42,291 nucleotides of DNA from Byssovorax sp. (GTDB lineage Bacteria > Myxococcota_A > Polyangia > Polyangiales > Polyangiaceae), in NCBI GenBank assembly GCA_025362495.1, contig JANYGI010000046.1, positions 1 through 42,291 on the forward strand. Direction: 5' to 3'. Below are positions 9,996-19,096 of the stretch, in pieces; position 1 is the stretch's first letter, and every line of letters starts with the position of its first letter. A program made the position numbers and the translations under genes. Under the pieces are notes generated by a model. The model had not been told where the DNA came from. It saw only the letters and a program-made list of their open reading frames with translations, and searched no databases.

Positions 9996-11006
9996 ATGTC
10001 GAAGAAACCGGACGATCTCAAGGCCGCGATCGAGGCTCACCTCACCGCGGCGACGGGCGGCCCCGCCATGGTGCGGGCCCTCGAGCCGCTCGGCGGCGGC
10101 GCGTGCCAGGACAATTACCGCGTCGACCTCACGCTCGCGGCAGGGGAAATCGCGGGGGATCGCACCCTCGTCCTCCGCAGCGACGCCGTGCGATCGCTCC
10201 CGGGCAGCGTCAATCGCGCCGAGGAGTTCGCGGTGATCAACGCCGCGGTGCGCGCCGGCGTGAAGACGCCGACGGCCCGGTATCTCGCGCGCGATCTCGT
10301 GCGCCCCGGCGCTCACGCCTACTTCCTCGACTGGGCCGAAGGCATCGCGATCGGCCGCCGCGTCCTCCGCGACGCCGACCTCGAGGGCGCCCGCAAAGGC
10401 CTCACCACCGCCGTCGCGATCGAGCTCGCGAAGATCCACAGCATCACCCCGGCGGACCGCTCGGTGCCGCTGCCGGCGGCGCCGCCCGACATCCTCGCCT
10501 TCACGCGCACCATGGTCGAGTCGATGCGCGAGCCGCGCCCGGCGCTCTTCCTCGCGCTCCAGTGGCTCGAGCAGAACCCGATGGAAGGCCACGAGACCAC
10601 GCTGGTCCACGGCGATTACCGCACTGGCAACTTCATGGTCACGCCACACGGCCTCTCGGCCATCCTCGACTGGGAGTTTGCCCACTGGGGCCCTCCGTCA
10701 TGGGATATCGCCTGGATCACCATGCGCAACTGGCGCTTCGGCGCGAACAAGCTCCCTGTCGGCGGCTTCGGCCGGCGGGAAGAGCTTCACGAGATCTACG
10801 AGCAGCACAGCGGCCGCAAGGTGAGCCACAAGGACGTTCATTACTGCGAGATCCTCGCCAACGTGCGCTGGGCGGCGGGCTGCGCCCATCAGGGCGAGCG
10901 CTACCTCTCCGGGCAGGAGACGGATCTCGAGCTCATCGCCATCCCGCGCCGCGGCGTCGAGATGGAATTCGAGGCCCTGCGCCTGATCGAGAAGGGAGCG
11001 CGCTGA
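9996..11006 (+). CDS. APH-like phosphotransferase (ACAD10/11-type kinase)
   Basis: The 336-residue protein has the aminoglycoside-phosphotransferase/choline-kinase fold signatures: HGDYRTGN (Brenner motif with catalytic Asp) and ILDWEFAHWGPPSWDIAW (metal-binding DxD-like segment). In bacteria this subfamily sits next to acyl-CoA dehydrogenases and corresponds to the kinase part of ACAD10/ACAD11, which phosphorylates 4-hydroxyacyl-CoAs during their breakdown; antibiotic resistance is not the likely role. The ATG at 9996 gives MSKKPDDLKAAIEAH; the upstream in-frame stretch is low in recognisable content. Its TGA overlaps the ATG of the next gene (TGATG), indicating translational coupling. It is the first gene of a three-gene operon. 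Confidence 0.9.
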   Translation: MSKKPDDLKAAIEAHLTAATGGPAMVRALEPLGGGACQDNYRVDLTLAAGEIAGDRTLVLRSDAVRSLPGSVNRAEEFAVINAAVRAGVKTPTARYLARDLVRPGAHAYFLDWAEGIAIGRRVLRDADLEGARKGLTTAVAIELAKIHSITPADRSVPLPAAPPDILAFTRTMVESMREPRPALFLALQWLEQNPMEGHETTLVHGDYRTGNFMVTPHGLSAILDWEFAHWGPPSWDIAWITMRNWRFGANKLPVGGFGRREELHEIYEQHSGRKVSHKDVHYCEILANVRWAAGCAHQGERYLSGQETDLELIAIPRRGVEMEFEALRLIEKGAR

Positions 11007-11422
11007 TGCAACAGAGACCGGACAAGACCGAGCTGCTCGCCGCCGTCGCCCGCTTCCTGGAGCGCGAGGTCAAGCCCGCGATCAAGGATCCTGCCCTGGC
11101 GTTCCGCGTCCTCATCGCGGCCAGCCTCACGGGCATCGTCGCGGGCGAGCTCATGGCCGAAGACGCCGCCACCGCCGCCGAGCTCGATCGCCTCGTGCAG
11201 ATCGTCCCCGACGCCGCGACGGCGATCGGCCTCGAAACCAAGCTCGCCACGCGCGAAGGCCGCAAAGAGGCCCTCATCGCCCTGAACCGCGCCCTCTGCG
11301 ATCGGATCCGCGCTGTCGATTTCGTGAAGGATCCGGTGGTGTGGAGCCACGTCACCCTCACGCTCCGCGGCGAGCTGTTCACGTCGAGCCCGCGCTTCGA
11401 CACGTCCCTCGACATTGAATGA
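11006..11422 (+). CDS. DUF6285 family protein
   Basis: A 138-residue, mostly helical, soluble protein beginning MQQRPDKTELLAAVARFLER. This N-terminal pattern and the setting between an APH-like kinase and an acyl-CoA dehydrogenase are characteristic of the DUF6285 family. The family's biochemical role is not established; constant association suggests an accessory or chaperone-like partner of the kinase or dehydrogenase. The start codon overlaps the stop of the preceding gene by one base, and the acyl-CoA dehydrogenase gene follows 9 bases later. No catalytic motif is visible. Confidence 0.85.
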   Translation: MQQRPDKTELLAAVARFLEREVKPAIKDPALAFRVLIAASLTGIVAGELMAEDAATAAELDRLVQIVPDAATAIGLETKLATREGRKEALIALNRALCDRIRAVDFVKDPVVWSHVTLTLRGELFTSSPRFDTSLDIE

Positions 11423-11431
11423 GGCCCCCGC

Positions 11432-12625
11432 ATGGACTTTGATCTCTCGCCCGAGCTCGCCGATCTCCGCCGCCGCGTCCGCGCCTTCATCGACACCCAC
11501 GTCATCCCGGTCGAGCGCGTCATCGTCGAGGAAGACTCTCGCCTCGATCACACCACGTTGAAAGGCCTCCAGGCCCGGGCTCGCGCCGAGGGCCTGTGGA
11601 CTCCGCACCTCCCCGTCGAGCACGGCGGCAAGGGCCTCGGGATCATGGGCATGTGCGCCCTCTTCCGCGAGATGGGCCGCTCCATGGTCGGCGCCCGCGT
11701 GTTCAACTGCGATGCTCCCGACCAGGGCAACATGGATCTCCTCCTGAGCTCGGCGAGCGAAGTGCTTCAGAAGAGGTACCTCGCGCCCCTCGCGGCGGGC
11801 GAGATCACCAGCGCGTTCTGCATGACGGAGCCCGCCCCGGGCGCCGGCGCCGATCCCTCGAACCTGAAGACGATGGCCACGCAAGACGGCGACTCGTGGG
11901 TCATCGACGGTCACAAGTGGTATTCCACCGGAGGTGGACTGGCGTCGTTCCTGATCGTCATGGCGCGAACCAGCGACGATCCGCGGCTCGGAGCGTCGAT
12001 GTTCCTCGTCGATCGCCACGCGCCCGGGGTCGAGCACGTGCGCGACATCCCGGTCATGGGCCCTCCGCTCCTCGCCCACCGCGAGGCCGAGATGAAGTTT
12101 CATCAGGTCCGCGTCGGCAAAGACGCCATCCTCGGCAGCATCGGTGAAGGCTTCCGCCTCGCGCAGAAGCGCCTCGTCCCGGCGCGACTCACCCACTGCA
12201 TGCGCTGGCTCGGGCTCGCCGAGCGCACCCTCTCGATGTGTCGCCAGTACCTCGGTACGCGCCTCAGCTTCGGCAAGGTGCTCGCGCACCACCAGCTCAT
12301 CCAGAAGATGATCGCCGACAACGCCCTCGCCATCCACGCCGGTAACCTGATGACGCTCCACTGCGCCTACCTCCTGGAGAAGGGGTTGACGAAGGAGGCC
12401 AGACCGTACTCGTCGATGGCCAAGAACCATGTCGCGCGCCTGCTCTGTCAGGTGCTCGACGACGCGATCCAGATGCATGGCGGCCTCGGCTATAGCGAGG
12501 ACGCCCCCTTCAGCCTCTGGTATCGCGGCGCCCGCGCGGCCCGCATCGCCGACGGCCCGGACGAGGTGCATCAGGTGGTGATCGCCCGGGAGTTCCTGCT
12601 CGGAAACCTCGATCTGCTGGTCTGA
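11432..12625 (+). CDS. Acyl-CoA dehydrogenase (ACAD11-like)
   Basis: The 397-residue protein is a full-length acyl-CoA dehydrogenase: N-terminal helical domain, the FAD/substrate stretch FCMTEPAPGAGADPSN, the beta-domain segment with WVIDGHKWYSTGG, and the C-terminal helical domain with QMHGGLGYSEDAPFSLWYR. Near the end the usual YEGTSEI catalytic segment is ADGPDEVH, placing Asp374 where many family members have the catalytic Glu; this form is known from ACAD10/11-like enzymes. It would oxidise an acyl-CoA to the 2-enoyl-CoA and pass electrons to ETF. With the upstream kinase it fits degradation of hydroxy-fatty acids. It is the last gene of the operon, 9 bases after the DUF6285 gene. Confidence 0.93.
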   Translation: MDFDLSPELADLRRRVRAFIDTHVIPVERVIVEEDSRLDHTTLKGLQARARAEGLWTPHLPVEHGGKGLGIMGMCALFREMGRSMVGARVFNCDAPDQGNMDLLLSSASEVLQKRYLAPLAAGEITSAFCMTEPAPGAGADPSNLKTMATQDGDSWVIDGHKWYSTGGGLASFLIVMARTSDDPRLGASMFLVDRHAPGVEHVRDIPVMGPPLLAHREAEMKFHQVRVGKDAILGSIGEGFRLAQKRLVPARLTHCMRWLGLAERTLSMCRQYLGTRLSFGKVLAHHQLIQKMIADNALAIHAGNLMTLHCAYLLEKGLTKEARPYSSMAKNHVARLLCQVLDDAIQMHGGLGYSEDAPFSLWYRGARAARIADGPDEVHQVVIAREFLLGNLDLLV

Positions 12626-12681
12626 GCGCGACACTCGCTGCAAAGGTTCCTGCGCGGCGACTCAACTTGACACAACTCCAG

Positions 12682-12698
12682 CGCGGGAAAATCCCGCG
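12682..12698. promoter_or_regulatory. Inverted repeat upstream of the propeller-lipoprotein cluster
   Basis: CGCGGGA and TCCCGCG flank AAA, a perfect 7-base palindrome 38 bases upstream of the first lipoprotein ATG. TTGACA lies just upstream at 12667, so the repeat falls where a -10 element would be expected. It could be an operator or a short hairpin in the leader. Function is inferred from position only. Confidence 0.35.
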
Positions 12699-12735
12699 AC
12701 GGCGCTCGGGCATCATCCTTGCGAGAGGCACCTTC

Positions 12736-14238
12736 ATGCGCATTTCTGCTAGCAGCGTCTTCGCCCTCGTCCTCGCCCTGGCGTGCCCGATCGGGGCCGG
12801 CTGCAAGGGAGGCTCTGCCGACACGTCCTCCGACGGCGCCGGCGGCACGACGGACTTCTCCACCGGCGACGTCCCGGAGTTCGGGCAGAGCTCGGGCTTC
12901 GCGGCAGTCAGCACGGGCGGCAGCGTGCCGCCGGGGGTGTGGCTGAAGCACTTTGGCGATGCGGCGGACCAGCACACCGGCGCCGTCGGCATCAACGTCG
13001 TCGGCGAGATCGGCATCGTCGGGACCGTCAAAGGCACCATCGACTTCGGGAACATCCCCTGGACGGGGACCACGACGGACACCGATGTGGTCGTCGCCAA
13101 GCTGAGCACCGACGGTATCTCGCAGTGGAGCCGGCGCTTCGGCGACTCGTGCGATCAGCGCGGCGCCGCCGTCGCCGTGGCGCCGACAGGCAACGTCGTC
13201 GTCGCGGGCGATTTCTGCGGCACGATGGACTTCGGCGCCAGCACCGTGACGACCAAGGGCGGCGACATCGATGCTTACGTCGCCATCTTCGACGCGCTCG
13301 GCGAGGACCTCTACTCGCGCAGCTTCGGCGGCAAAGGCTCCCAGATCGCCCGCGGCGTGGCCATCGACGCCAAGGGGGACATCGTCATCGTCGGATCCTT
13401 CGACACCGCCTTCGATGACGGCAGCGGCGCCGTGGCCAGCACAGGAATGGACGACGCGTTCGTCGTCGAGCTCGATCCGAAGGGCAAGGTGCTCTGGAGC
13501 CTCACGTTCGGCGGTACCGAGGCCGATCAGGCCCGCAGCGTCGCCCTCGACGAGGCCGGTGACATCGTCGTCGGAGGCACGTTTGGCGGCAGCGTGGACT
13601 TCGGCGGAGGGCCGCTGGTCGCGACTCCGGGCCACGACAGCGGCTTCGTGCTGAAGCTCGATCCGGGCGGCAAGCCGCTCTGGAGCCAGGCCTTCCTCAC
13701 CGACGACGCCACGGTCATCACCGGCGTCGCGACCACGCCGGATGGCTACGTGGCCGCGTCGGGCTACTTCCGCGGAACAGGTGATCTCGGCAGCGGCCCG
13801 GTCACCAGCGCCGGCGACGACGACGCGTTCGTGACGAGGATGGATGGCACCGGAAAGCGCGAGTGGGCGCAGACGGTCCAGGGCACCCAGAACCAGCGCG
13901 CCACCGGGGTCACCCTCGCCATCAACGGCGACGTGATCATATCTGGCACCTCCACCGAGCCGATCGATTTCATCAAGGTCGGTCCGACGGTCATGGTGAC
14001 CAAGCCGTTCGCGTCGAGCGGGCTCAACCTGATCTACGCGCTACGGTTCGACAAGGCCGGCTCCGCGCTCACGGCGCAGGTGTTCGACAGCGTGGTCCCC
14101 ATCGAGAGCGCGGGTATTGGTGTCGATGCGAAGTACTCGACCGTCCTCGCGGGGTCGTTCCAGCAACAGATGAGCTTCCAGTTCGGCAACGTCAACGCCG
14201 CGGGCGCGTCGGACATGTTCGTCTTGCGCCAGTTCTGA
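12736..14238 (+). CDS. Seven-bladed propeller lipoprotein, paralogue 1
   Basis: A 500-residue exported protein. The signal peptide MRISASSVFALVLALACPIG is followed by AGC (lipidated Cys23), a Gly/Ser/Thr linker to about residue 65, then seven repeats of about 60 residues to the C-terminus. Each repeat follows the pattern FGGxxxDxAxxVAVDxxGxIVVxGxFxGxVDFGGGP...DAFVxxLDxxGxxLW, the SBBP-like beta-propeller type. Blade 2 holds two cysteines (139 in GDSCDQ and 161 in DFCG) that can form a disulfide; both are kept in all four paralogues. The start is the ATG right before the signal peptide, not the upstream TTG at 12667. It is the first of four tandem copies. The ligand is unknown; such proteins often act at the cell surface. 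Confidence 0.88.
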   Translation: MRISASSVFALVLALACPIGAGCKGGSADTSSDGAGGTTDFSTGDVPEFGQSSGFAAVSTGGSVPPGVWLKHFGDAADQHTGAVGINVVGEIGIVGTVKGTIDFGNIPWTGTTTDTDVVVAKLSTDGISQWSRRFGDSCDQRGAAVAVAPTGNVVVAGDFCGTMDFGASTVTTKGGDIDAYVAIFDALGEDLYSRSFGGKGSQIARGVAIDAKGDIVIVGSFDTAFDDGSGAVASTGMDDAFVVELDPKGKVLWSLTFGGTEADQARSVALDEAGDIVVGGTFGGSVDFGGGPLVATPGHDSGFVLKLDPGGKPLWSQAFLTDDATVITGVATTPDGYVAASGYFRGTGDLGSGPVTSAGDDDAFVTRMDGTGKREWAQTVQGTQNQRATGVTLAINGDVIISGTSTEPIDFIKVGPTVMVTKPFASSGLNLIYALRFDKAGSALTAQVFDSVVPIESAGIGVDAKYSTVLAGSFQQQMSFQFGNVNAAGASDMFVLRQF

Positions 14239-14338
14239 GGCTGCATTCCCCGCAATTCGTCGCTCCACCGGTTCGTGACTCGGCTCCTGCTCTCGCCGAT
14301 CGGAGGCGGCAGAGCCCTTGCTCGCCAGGCCTTTTTCA

Positions 14339-15823
14339 ATGCGAATTCCCCGCCGCCTCATCCTCTGTTGCTTCTCCCTCTCGTTCGCGGCGCCCCTCGG
14401 GGCGGGCTGCAAAGGGGGTGCTGGCCAGGAGGGCTTCGGCGGCGGTAGCGACCCTTCGACGAGCGATCTCCCCAACGAGGTGAGCGTCGTCGCCACCGGC
14501 GGCTTCACGTTCCCGCCCGGCGTCTGGCTGAACCACTATGGCGACGTCGAGGATCAGCACGCCACGGCCATGGCGGTGAATGACGACGGCGAGATCGCGC
14601 TCACGGGTACGGCCAAAGGCACCATCGATCTCGGCAACATCCCCTGGCCGGGCGGTACGAAGGACACCGACGTCTTCGTCGCCAAGATCTCCCGTGAAGG
14701 TCAGGCGCAGTGGAGCCGTCGTTACGGCGACTCGTGCGATCAGCACAGCGGCGCGGTGGCCCACGCGCCGGCGGGGAGCGTGCTCGTCGCCGGCGATTTC
14801 TGCGGCAAGATGAGCTTCGGAGCCACCTCGGTCGAGACCAAGGCCGGAGAGGTCGACGCCTTCGTCGCCATGATCGACACCCTCGGCGAGGACATCTATT
14901 CGCGGAGCTTCGGCGGCGCGGGCGCCCAGATCGTGCGCGCCGCCGCCGTGGACCCCGACGGTGACGCCATCATCGTCGGATCGTTCGACACCGCCTTCGA
15001 CGACGGCAGCGGCGCCAGCGCCGTGCCGAGCACAGGCATGGACGACGTGTTCGCGATCAAGCTCGATCCGAAGGGCAAGCTGCTCTGGAGCCTCACCCTC
15101 GGCGGCTCGGAGTCCGATGTCGCCTCCAGCGTCGCCGTCGGCGCCAAAGGCACTGTCGTGCTCGGCGGGAGCTTCGCAGGCACCGTCGATTTCGGCGGCG
15201 GCCCGCTCGTCGCTACCGCGGGCCACCGCAGCGGGTTCGTCGTCGAGCTCGATCCCACGGGCAAGCACGTCTGGAGTCAGGCCCTCGCCGCCGACGACGA
15301 CGCCGTGGTCACCGGGATCGCCGTCCGCCCCGCGGGCACCATCGCTGCGACAGGCTATTTCCGCGGGACGATCGATCTCGGCATGGGCCCCCAGGCGAGC
15401 TCGGGAGACGACGACGTGTTCCTCACGACGATGGCCGCCGACGGGACGCCGGCCTGGAGCACCACCTTTGGCGCCAAAGGGTCTCAGCGCGCCACCGCCG
15501 TCACGTTCGGCTCCTTCGGCGACGTGGCGATCTCCGGCACGACTGACACGATCCTCGACATCGCGCTGGGCAACGTCGGGCTCGCGACGCCCGCCGCCGG
15601 GATGAATCCGTACCTGACCTACGCCGTGAAGTTCAACAGCGCCGGCACGCCCGCCGGCGCGTGGACGATCGACAGCGCGACCGAGCTCGAGAGCGTGGGT
15701 ATCGGGTTCGACAAGAGCATGGCTACCTACCTGGCAGGCTCGTTCGAGTCGCCGATCAGCTTCCAGAGCCCGTACGTGAGCCCCGAGGGAGGCTGGGACG
15801 TGTTCGTCGTGCGCAACAATTGA
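14339..15823 (+). CDS. Seven-bladed propeller lipoprotein, paralogue 2
   Basis: A 494-residue paralogue of the gene just upstream, with signal peptide MRIPRRLILCCFSLSFAAPL, lipid-attachment Cys24 in GAGCKGG, a short linker with DPSTSDLPNE, and seven blades. The blade-2 cysteine pair (GDSCDQHSG and DFCGKMSFG) is conserved. The last blade ends EGGWDVFVVRNN, like the copies downstream. The spacer from paralogue 1 is 100 bases and contains GGCTCCTGC, a short motif that recurs before paralogue 3, which suggests the duplication unit included the leader. The ATG at 14339 is chosen because it opens the signal peptide. Confidence 0.87.
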   Translation: MRIPRRLILCCFSLSFAAPLGAGCKGGAGQEGFGGGSDPSTSDLPNEVSVVATGGFTFPPGVWLNHYGDVEDQHATAMAVNDDGEIALTGTAKGTIDLGNIPWPGGTKDTDVFVAKISREGQAQWSRRYGDSCDQHSGAVAHAPAGSVLVAGDFCGKMSFGATSVETKAGEVDAFVAMIDTLGEDIYSRSFGGAGAQIVRAAAVDPDGDAIIVGSFDTAFDDGSGASAVPSTGMDDVFAIKLDPKGKLLWSLTLGGSESDVASSVAVGAKGTVVLGGSFAGTVDFGGGPLVATAGHRSGFVVELDPTGKHVWSQALAADDDAVVTGIAVRPAGTIAATGYFRGTIDLGMGPQASSGDDDVFLTTMAADGTPAWSTTFGAKGSQRATAVTFGSFGDVAISGTTDTILDIALGNVGLATPAAGMNPYLTYAVKFNSAGTPAGAWTIDSATELESVGIGFDKSMATYLAGSFESPISFQSPYVSPEGGWDVFVVRNN

Positions 15824-15922
15824 GTCCGACGCGGAGCGTGCATTCACGCTATACATCTGTTCGACAGGCTCCTGCGCTCTTTCCGATCGAGAGCTGAACC
15901 CCCCGGCACGAGGTGCTGATCC

Positions 15923-17392
15923 ATGCGAATTTCCCGCGGCTTCGCCCTTTGCTTCACTCTCGTCCTCGCGGGCTCGATCGGCGTCGGCTGCGCCGGAGAT
16001 CCCACGGTGACGACCACCGGTAGTGGCGGCTCCTCCGATGTATCCACCAGCAATGGCGCTCCGTTTCCCGAGGACACCACGTCCGTTGGCACCGGGCCTT
16101 CGTTCCAGCCAGGCACCTGGAGCAAGCAGTATGGCGGCGACTCGGAGCAGGTCGCATCGGCCCTCGCTGTGAACGACGCCGGCGACATCGCGCTCGTCGG
16201 CACCGCCAGCGGGACCATCGATTTCGGCAACATCGCCTTGATGGGGCCCGTCACCGACACCGACGTGGTGGTCGCCAGGATCTCGCAAGAAGGGCAGACG
16301 CAGTGGAGCCGTCGTTACGGCGACTCGTGTGATCAGCACGGCGGGGCGGTCGCCAACATGCCTTCGGGCAACGTGCTCATCGCCGGCGATTTTTGCGGCA
16401 AGATGAGCTTCGGCAAGACGTCAGTCGAGGCCAAAAAGGGCGAGGTCGATCTCTTCGTCGCCCTGATCGACACCCTCGGCGAAGACGTCTACTCGAAGCG
16501 ATTCGGCGGCGCCGGCGACCAGATCGCGTTCGCCGCCGCCGCGGATCCGCAGGGGAACGCCGTCATCGTCGGCGCGTTCACCGGCGCCTTCGACGACGGC
16601 ACCGGCGAAGTCCCGAGCGCCGGAGTCTACGACGCGTTCGTGCTCAAGCTCGATCCCAAGGGCAACCTGCTCTGGAGTCGGCACTTCGGAGGGCAGGGGG
16701 CCGACCTCGCTCGTGCGGTGGCGATCGACGCCGCCGGCAACATCGTCGTCGGAGGGAACTTCACGGGCAGCGTCGACTTCGGCGGGGGCCCGCTCGTCGC
16801 GCCCTCGGGGCACCCCGGCGCGTTCCTCATCGAGCTCGATCCGGACGGCAACCACCTGAATAGCCAGAGCTTTGGCTCCGACTATGCCGCGGTCCGGGGC
16901 GTGGCGGTCGGGGCCGACGGGCGCATCGCGGCGACAGGGTCGTTCTCGGGGACCATCGATGTTGGACAGGGCCCGATCTCCAGCGCCGGTGACGAAGACA
17001 TCTTCGTCGTCGAGCTCGACAGCACAGGAAAGGTCGAATGGGGCCACACCTTCGGCGGCGCGGGCACCGAGGTCGGGAAAGGCGTTGCGTTCGGGGTGGG
17101 CGGCACGCTGGCGATGACGGGCACCTCCAGCGTCGATCTCGACTTCGAAGGGCTTGCCGTCACGGGCAACCCCGACCCGTACATCAGCTATGTGATCGAC
17201 CTCGACGCGGCCGGCAATGTCGTCTCGGGCTGGTCGATCAACAGCCCATCTCCGTTGCAAAACGTGGGTGTCGGCTTCTCCGGCAAGCTCGAGACGACCA
17301 TCGCCGGCTCGTTCAATGGCGTGCTGTTCAATGGATTCGGGTCGTTCGAGCCCCAGACCGGCTGGGACATGTACATCGTGCACCGGCCGTGA
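15923..17392 (+). CDS. Seven-bladed propeller lipoprotein, paralogue 3
   Basis: A 489-residue member of the tandem set. The signal peptide MRISRGFALCFTLVLAGSIG runs to VGC, and the mature part begins with a Thr/Gly/Ser linker followed by seven propeller blades. Blade 2 keeps GDSCDQHGG and DFCGKMSFG. Compared with paralogues 1 and 2, it has NSQSFGSDYAAVRGVAVGADG in blade 5 in place of a blade with adjacent Asp residues. The spacer upstream is 99 bases with GGCTCCTGC. It is most alike to paralogue 4 in blades 2-4, which points to recent duplication or gene conversion between neighbours. Confidence 0.87.
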   Translation: MRISRGFALCFTLVLAGSIGVGCAGDPTVTTTGSGGSSDVSTSNGAPFPEDTTSVGTGPSFQPGTWSKQYGGDSEQVASALAVNDAGDIALVGTASGTIDFGNIALMGPVTDTDVVVARISQEGQTQWSRRYGDSCDQHGGAVANMPSGNVLIAGDFCGKMSFGKTSVEAKKGEVDLFVALIDTLGEDVYSKRFGGAGDQIAFAAAADPQGNAVIVGAFTGAFDDGTGEVPSAGVYDAFVLKLDPKGNLLWSRHFGGQGADLARAVAIDAAGNIVVGGNFTGSVDFGGGPLVAPSGHPGAFLIELDPDGNHLNSQSFGSDYAAVRGVAVGADGRIAATGSFSGTIDVGQGPISSAGDEDIFVVELDSTGKVEWGHTFGGAGTEVGKGVAFGVGGTLAMTGTSSVDLDFEGLAVTGNPDPYISYVIDLDAAGNVVSGWSINSPSPLQNVGVGFSGKLETTIAGSFNGVLFNGFGSFEPQTGWDMYIVHRP

Positions 17393-17489
17393 TCCCCGGA
17401 TGGCCGAGCGTCGACGTGCTACCCTGTCGTCGACTCGGTCCCTTCGGTCCTCCGGCGCGACGTCGATCCGGGCATGAGGTGTACATCCA

Positions 17490-18959
17490 ATGCGATCTTT
17501 CTCTGGCCTCTTCACCTGCGCTGTCGCCGTCGCCCTCGCGTGCTCCAGCGGCGCCGCCTGCTCGAGCGAGCGTGCTCTGCCACCGGGCACGGGCGGCGCC
17601 TCGGACCTGGTTCCGGCGGTCGTGGCCGATGTCGGCGTCGGGCCGAGCGTGCCGCCCCAGCCGCCTGTCCCGACCTCCTGGGATGTGCACTACGGCGACA
17701 TCGCGGATCAGACGGTATCGGCCGCCGCGGTCGACGCCGCCGGTGAAATCGCGCTCGTGGGCACGGCCAAGGGCACGATCGATTTTGGCAACATCGCCTG
17801 GCCGGGCTCCACGACGGACACCGACGTCGTGGTCGCCAAGCTCGCCAGCGACGGCCAGGCGCAGTGGAGCCGTCGTTACGGCGACTCGTGTGATCAGCAC
17901 GGCGACGCCGTCGCCAACCTGCCCGCGGGCGACGTGCTCATCGCCGGCGATTTCTGTGGCAAGATGAGCTTCGGCAAGACCGCCGTGGAGACGCAGGGAG
18001 GCGAGGTCGATCTCTTCGTCGCCGTCATCGACGCTCTCGGTGAAGACGTCTATTCGCGGCGCTTCGGCGGCAAAGGCGCCCAGATCGCGCGTGCCGCCGC
18101 GGCGGACGCGCAGGGCAACACCGTCGTCGTCGGCTCGTTCGACCAGGCCTTCGACGACGGCTCCGGCGAAGCGCCGAGCGCCGGCAAGGACGATATCTTC
18201 GTGCTGGACCTCGATCCCAAGGGCAACGTGCTCTGGAGTCAGCGCTTCGGAGGCCCCGAGTCCGACCTCGCCCGCGCGGTCGCGATCGACACCAAAGGAC
18301 ACATCGTGATCGGCGGCAGCTTCGGCGGCAGCCTCGATTTCGGCGGCGGTCCGCTCACCGCCCCGCCGGGGCACCCGAGCGCCTTCCTCGTCGAGCTCGA
18401 CTCTGCCGGCAAGCACCTCTGGAGTCAGACGTTCTCCAGCGACGACGCCGTCATCAACAGCGTCGCGTTTCGACGCGACGGTCCCATCGCGGTGACGGGA
18501 TCGTTCGCCGGGAGCATCGACGTCGGCAATGGTCCCGTCCCGACCCTCGGCGGGAACGACGCGTTCGCGGCCACGCTCGACGGCGCCGGAAAGGTGATCT
18601 GGGGGCGAGTCTTCGGCACCCCGAAGTCGGAGAGCGGCAGCGGCGTCGCCTTCTGGGCGAATGGCCTCCTCGCGCTCGCCATCACCAGCGAAGGCGGAGT
18701 GGATTTCGGCAGCCTGTCCGGCGACGTCAGCTTCGAGGAGGGGCTGCACACGGTCTATGTCACCACGCTCGACCTGACCGGGTTGCCGGTGCACGGGTGG
18801 TCGGTGGCGAGCGACGAGCCGATCCAGGTCGCCGGAGTCGGCTTTGTCGGCCAGGTCGAGATCACCCTCGCGGGCTCGTTCCAGAGCATGCTCCGCACCG
18901 GTCGCGCGAAGCTCTGGTCCGCCGGTGGGTGGGACATCTTCGCGATCCATCGCCTGTGA
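17490..18959 (+). CDS. Seven-bladed propeller lipoprotein, paralogue 4
   Basis: A 489-residue last member of the set. The signal peptide MRSFSGLFTCAVAVALACSS is followed by GAACSS and a Pro-rich linker (VPPQPPVPT, about residues 53-61), unlike the Ser/Thr linkers of the others. Seven blades follow, ending GGWDIFAIHRL. The cysteine pair in blade 2 is present. Blade 6 is the most divergent between the copies (here GVDFGSLSGDVSFEEG), so ligand specificity might differ there. The gene follows paralogue 3 after 97 bases and is followed by a strong inverted repeat at 18998. Confidence 0.87.
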   Translation: MRSFSGLFTCAVAVALACSSGAACSSERALPPGTGGASDLVPAVVADVGVGPSVPPQPPVPTSWDVHYGDIADQTVSAAAVDAAGEIALVGTAKGTIDFGNIAWPGSTTDTDVVVAKLASDGQAQWSRRYGDSCDQHGDAVANLPAGDVLIAGDFCGKMSFGKTAVETQGGEVDLFVAVIDALGEDVYSRRFGGKGAQIARAAAADAQGNTVVVGSFDQAFDDGSGEAPSAGKDDIFVLDLDPKGNVLWSQRFGGPESDLARAVAIDTKGHIVIGGSFGGSLDFGGGPLTAPPGHPSAFLVELDSAGKHLWSQTFSSDDAVINSVAFRRDGPIAVTGSFAGSIDVGNGPVPTLGGNDAFAATLDGAGKVIWGRVFGTPKSESGSGVAFWANGLLALAITSEGGVDFGSLSGDVSFEEGLHTVYVTTLDLTGLPVHGWSVASDEPIQVAGVGFVGQVEITLAGSFQSMLRTGRAKLWSAGGWDIFAIHRL

Positions 18960-18997
18960 CGACGGCGCCGCGCGCCCTTCCACCGCCCCCCGATCTA

Positions 18998-19019
18998 TCC
19001 TGACACAAGGCTGTCAGGA
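18998..19019 (+). terminator. Hairpin after the propeller cluster
   Basis: TCCTGACA and TGTCAGGA form a perfect 8-base stem around a 6-base loop (CAAGGC), 38 bases after the stop of the fourth paralogue. There is no T-run, so it may be a processing or factor-dependent end signal, or an operator for the downstream GST gene. Confidence 0.4.
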
Positions 19020-19096
19020 GCCCCCGGTAGGCTCCAGGTCATCGAGCTCGTCGACGCCGCCGCTCGCGGCGCCCGGGATCCCCAGGAGATGCCCTC

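Noticed and set aside
9996-11006. Aminoglycoside resistance gene
   Set aside because: The fold is shared, but the operon with DUF6285 and an acyl-CoA dehydrogenase points to the ACAD10/11 type of lipid-CoA kinase.
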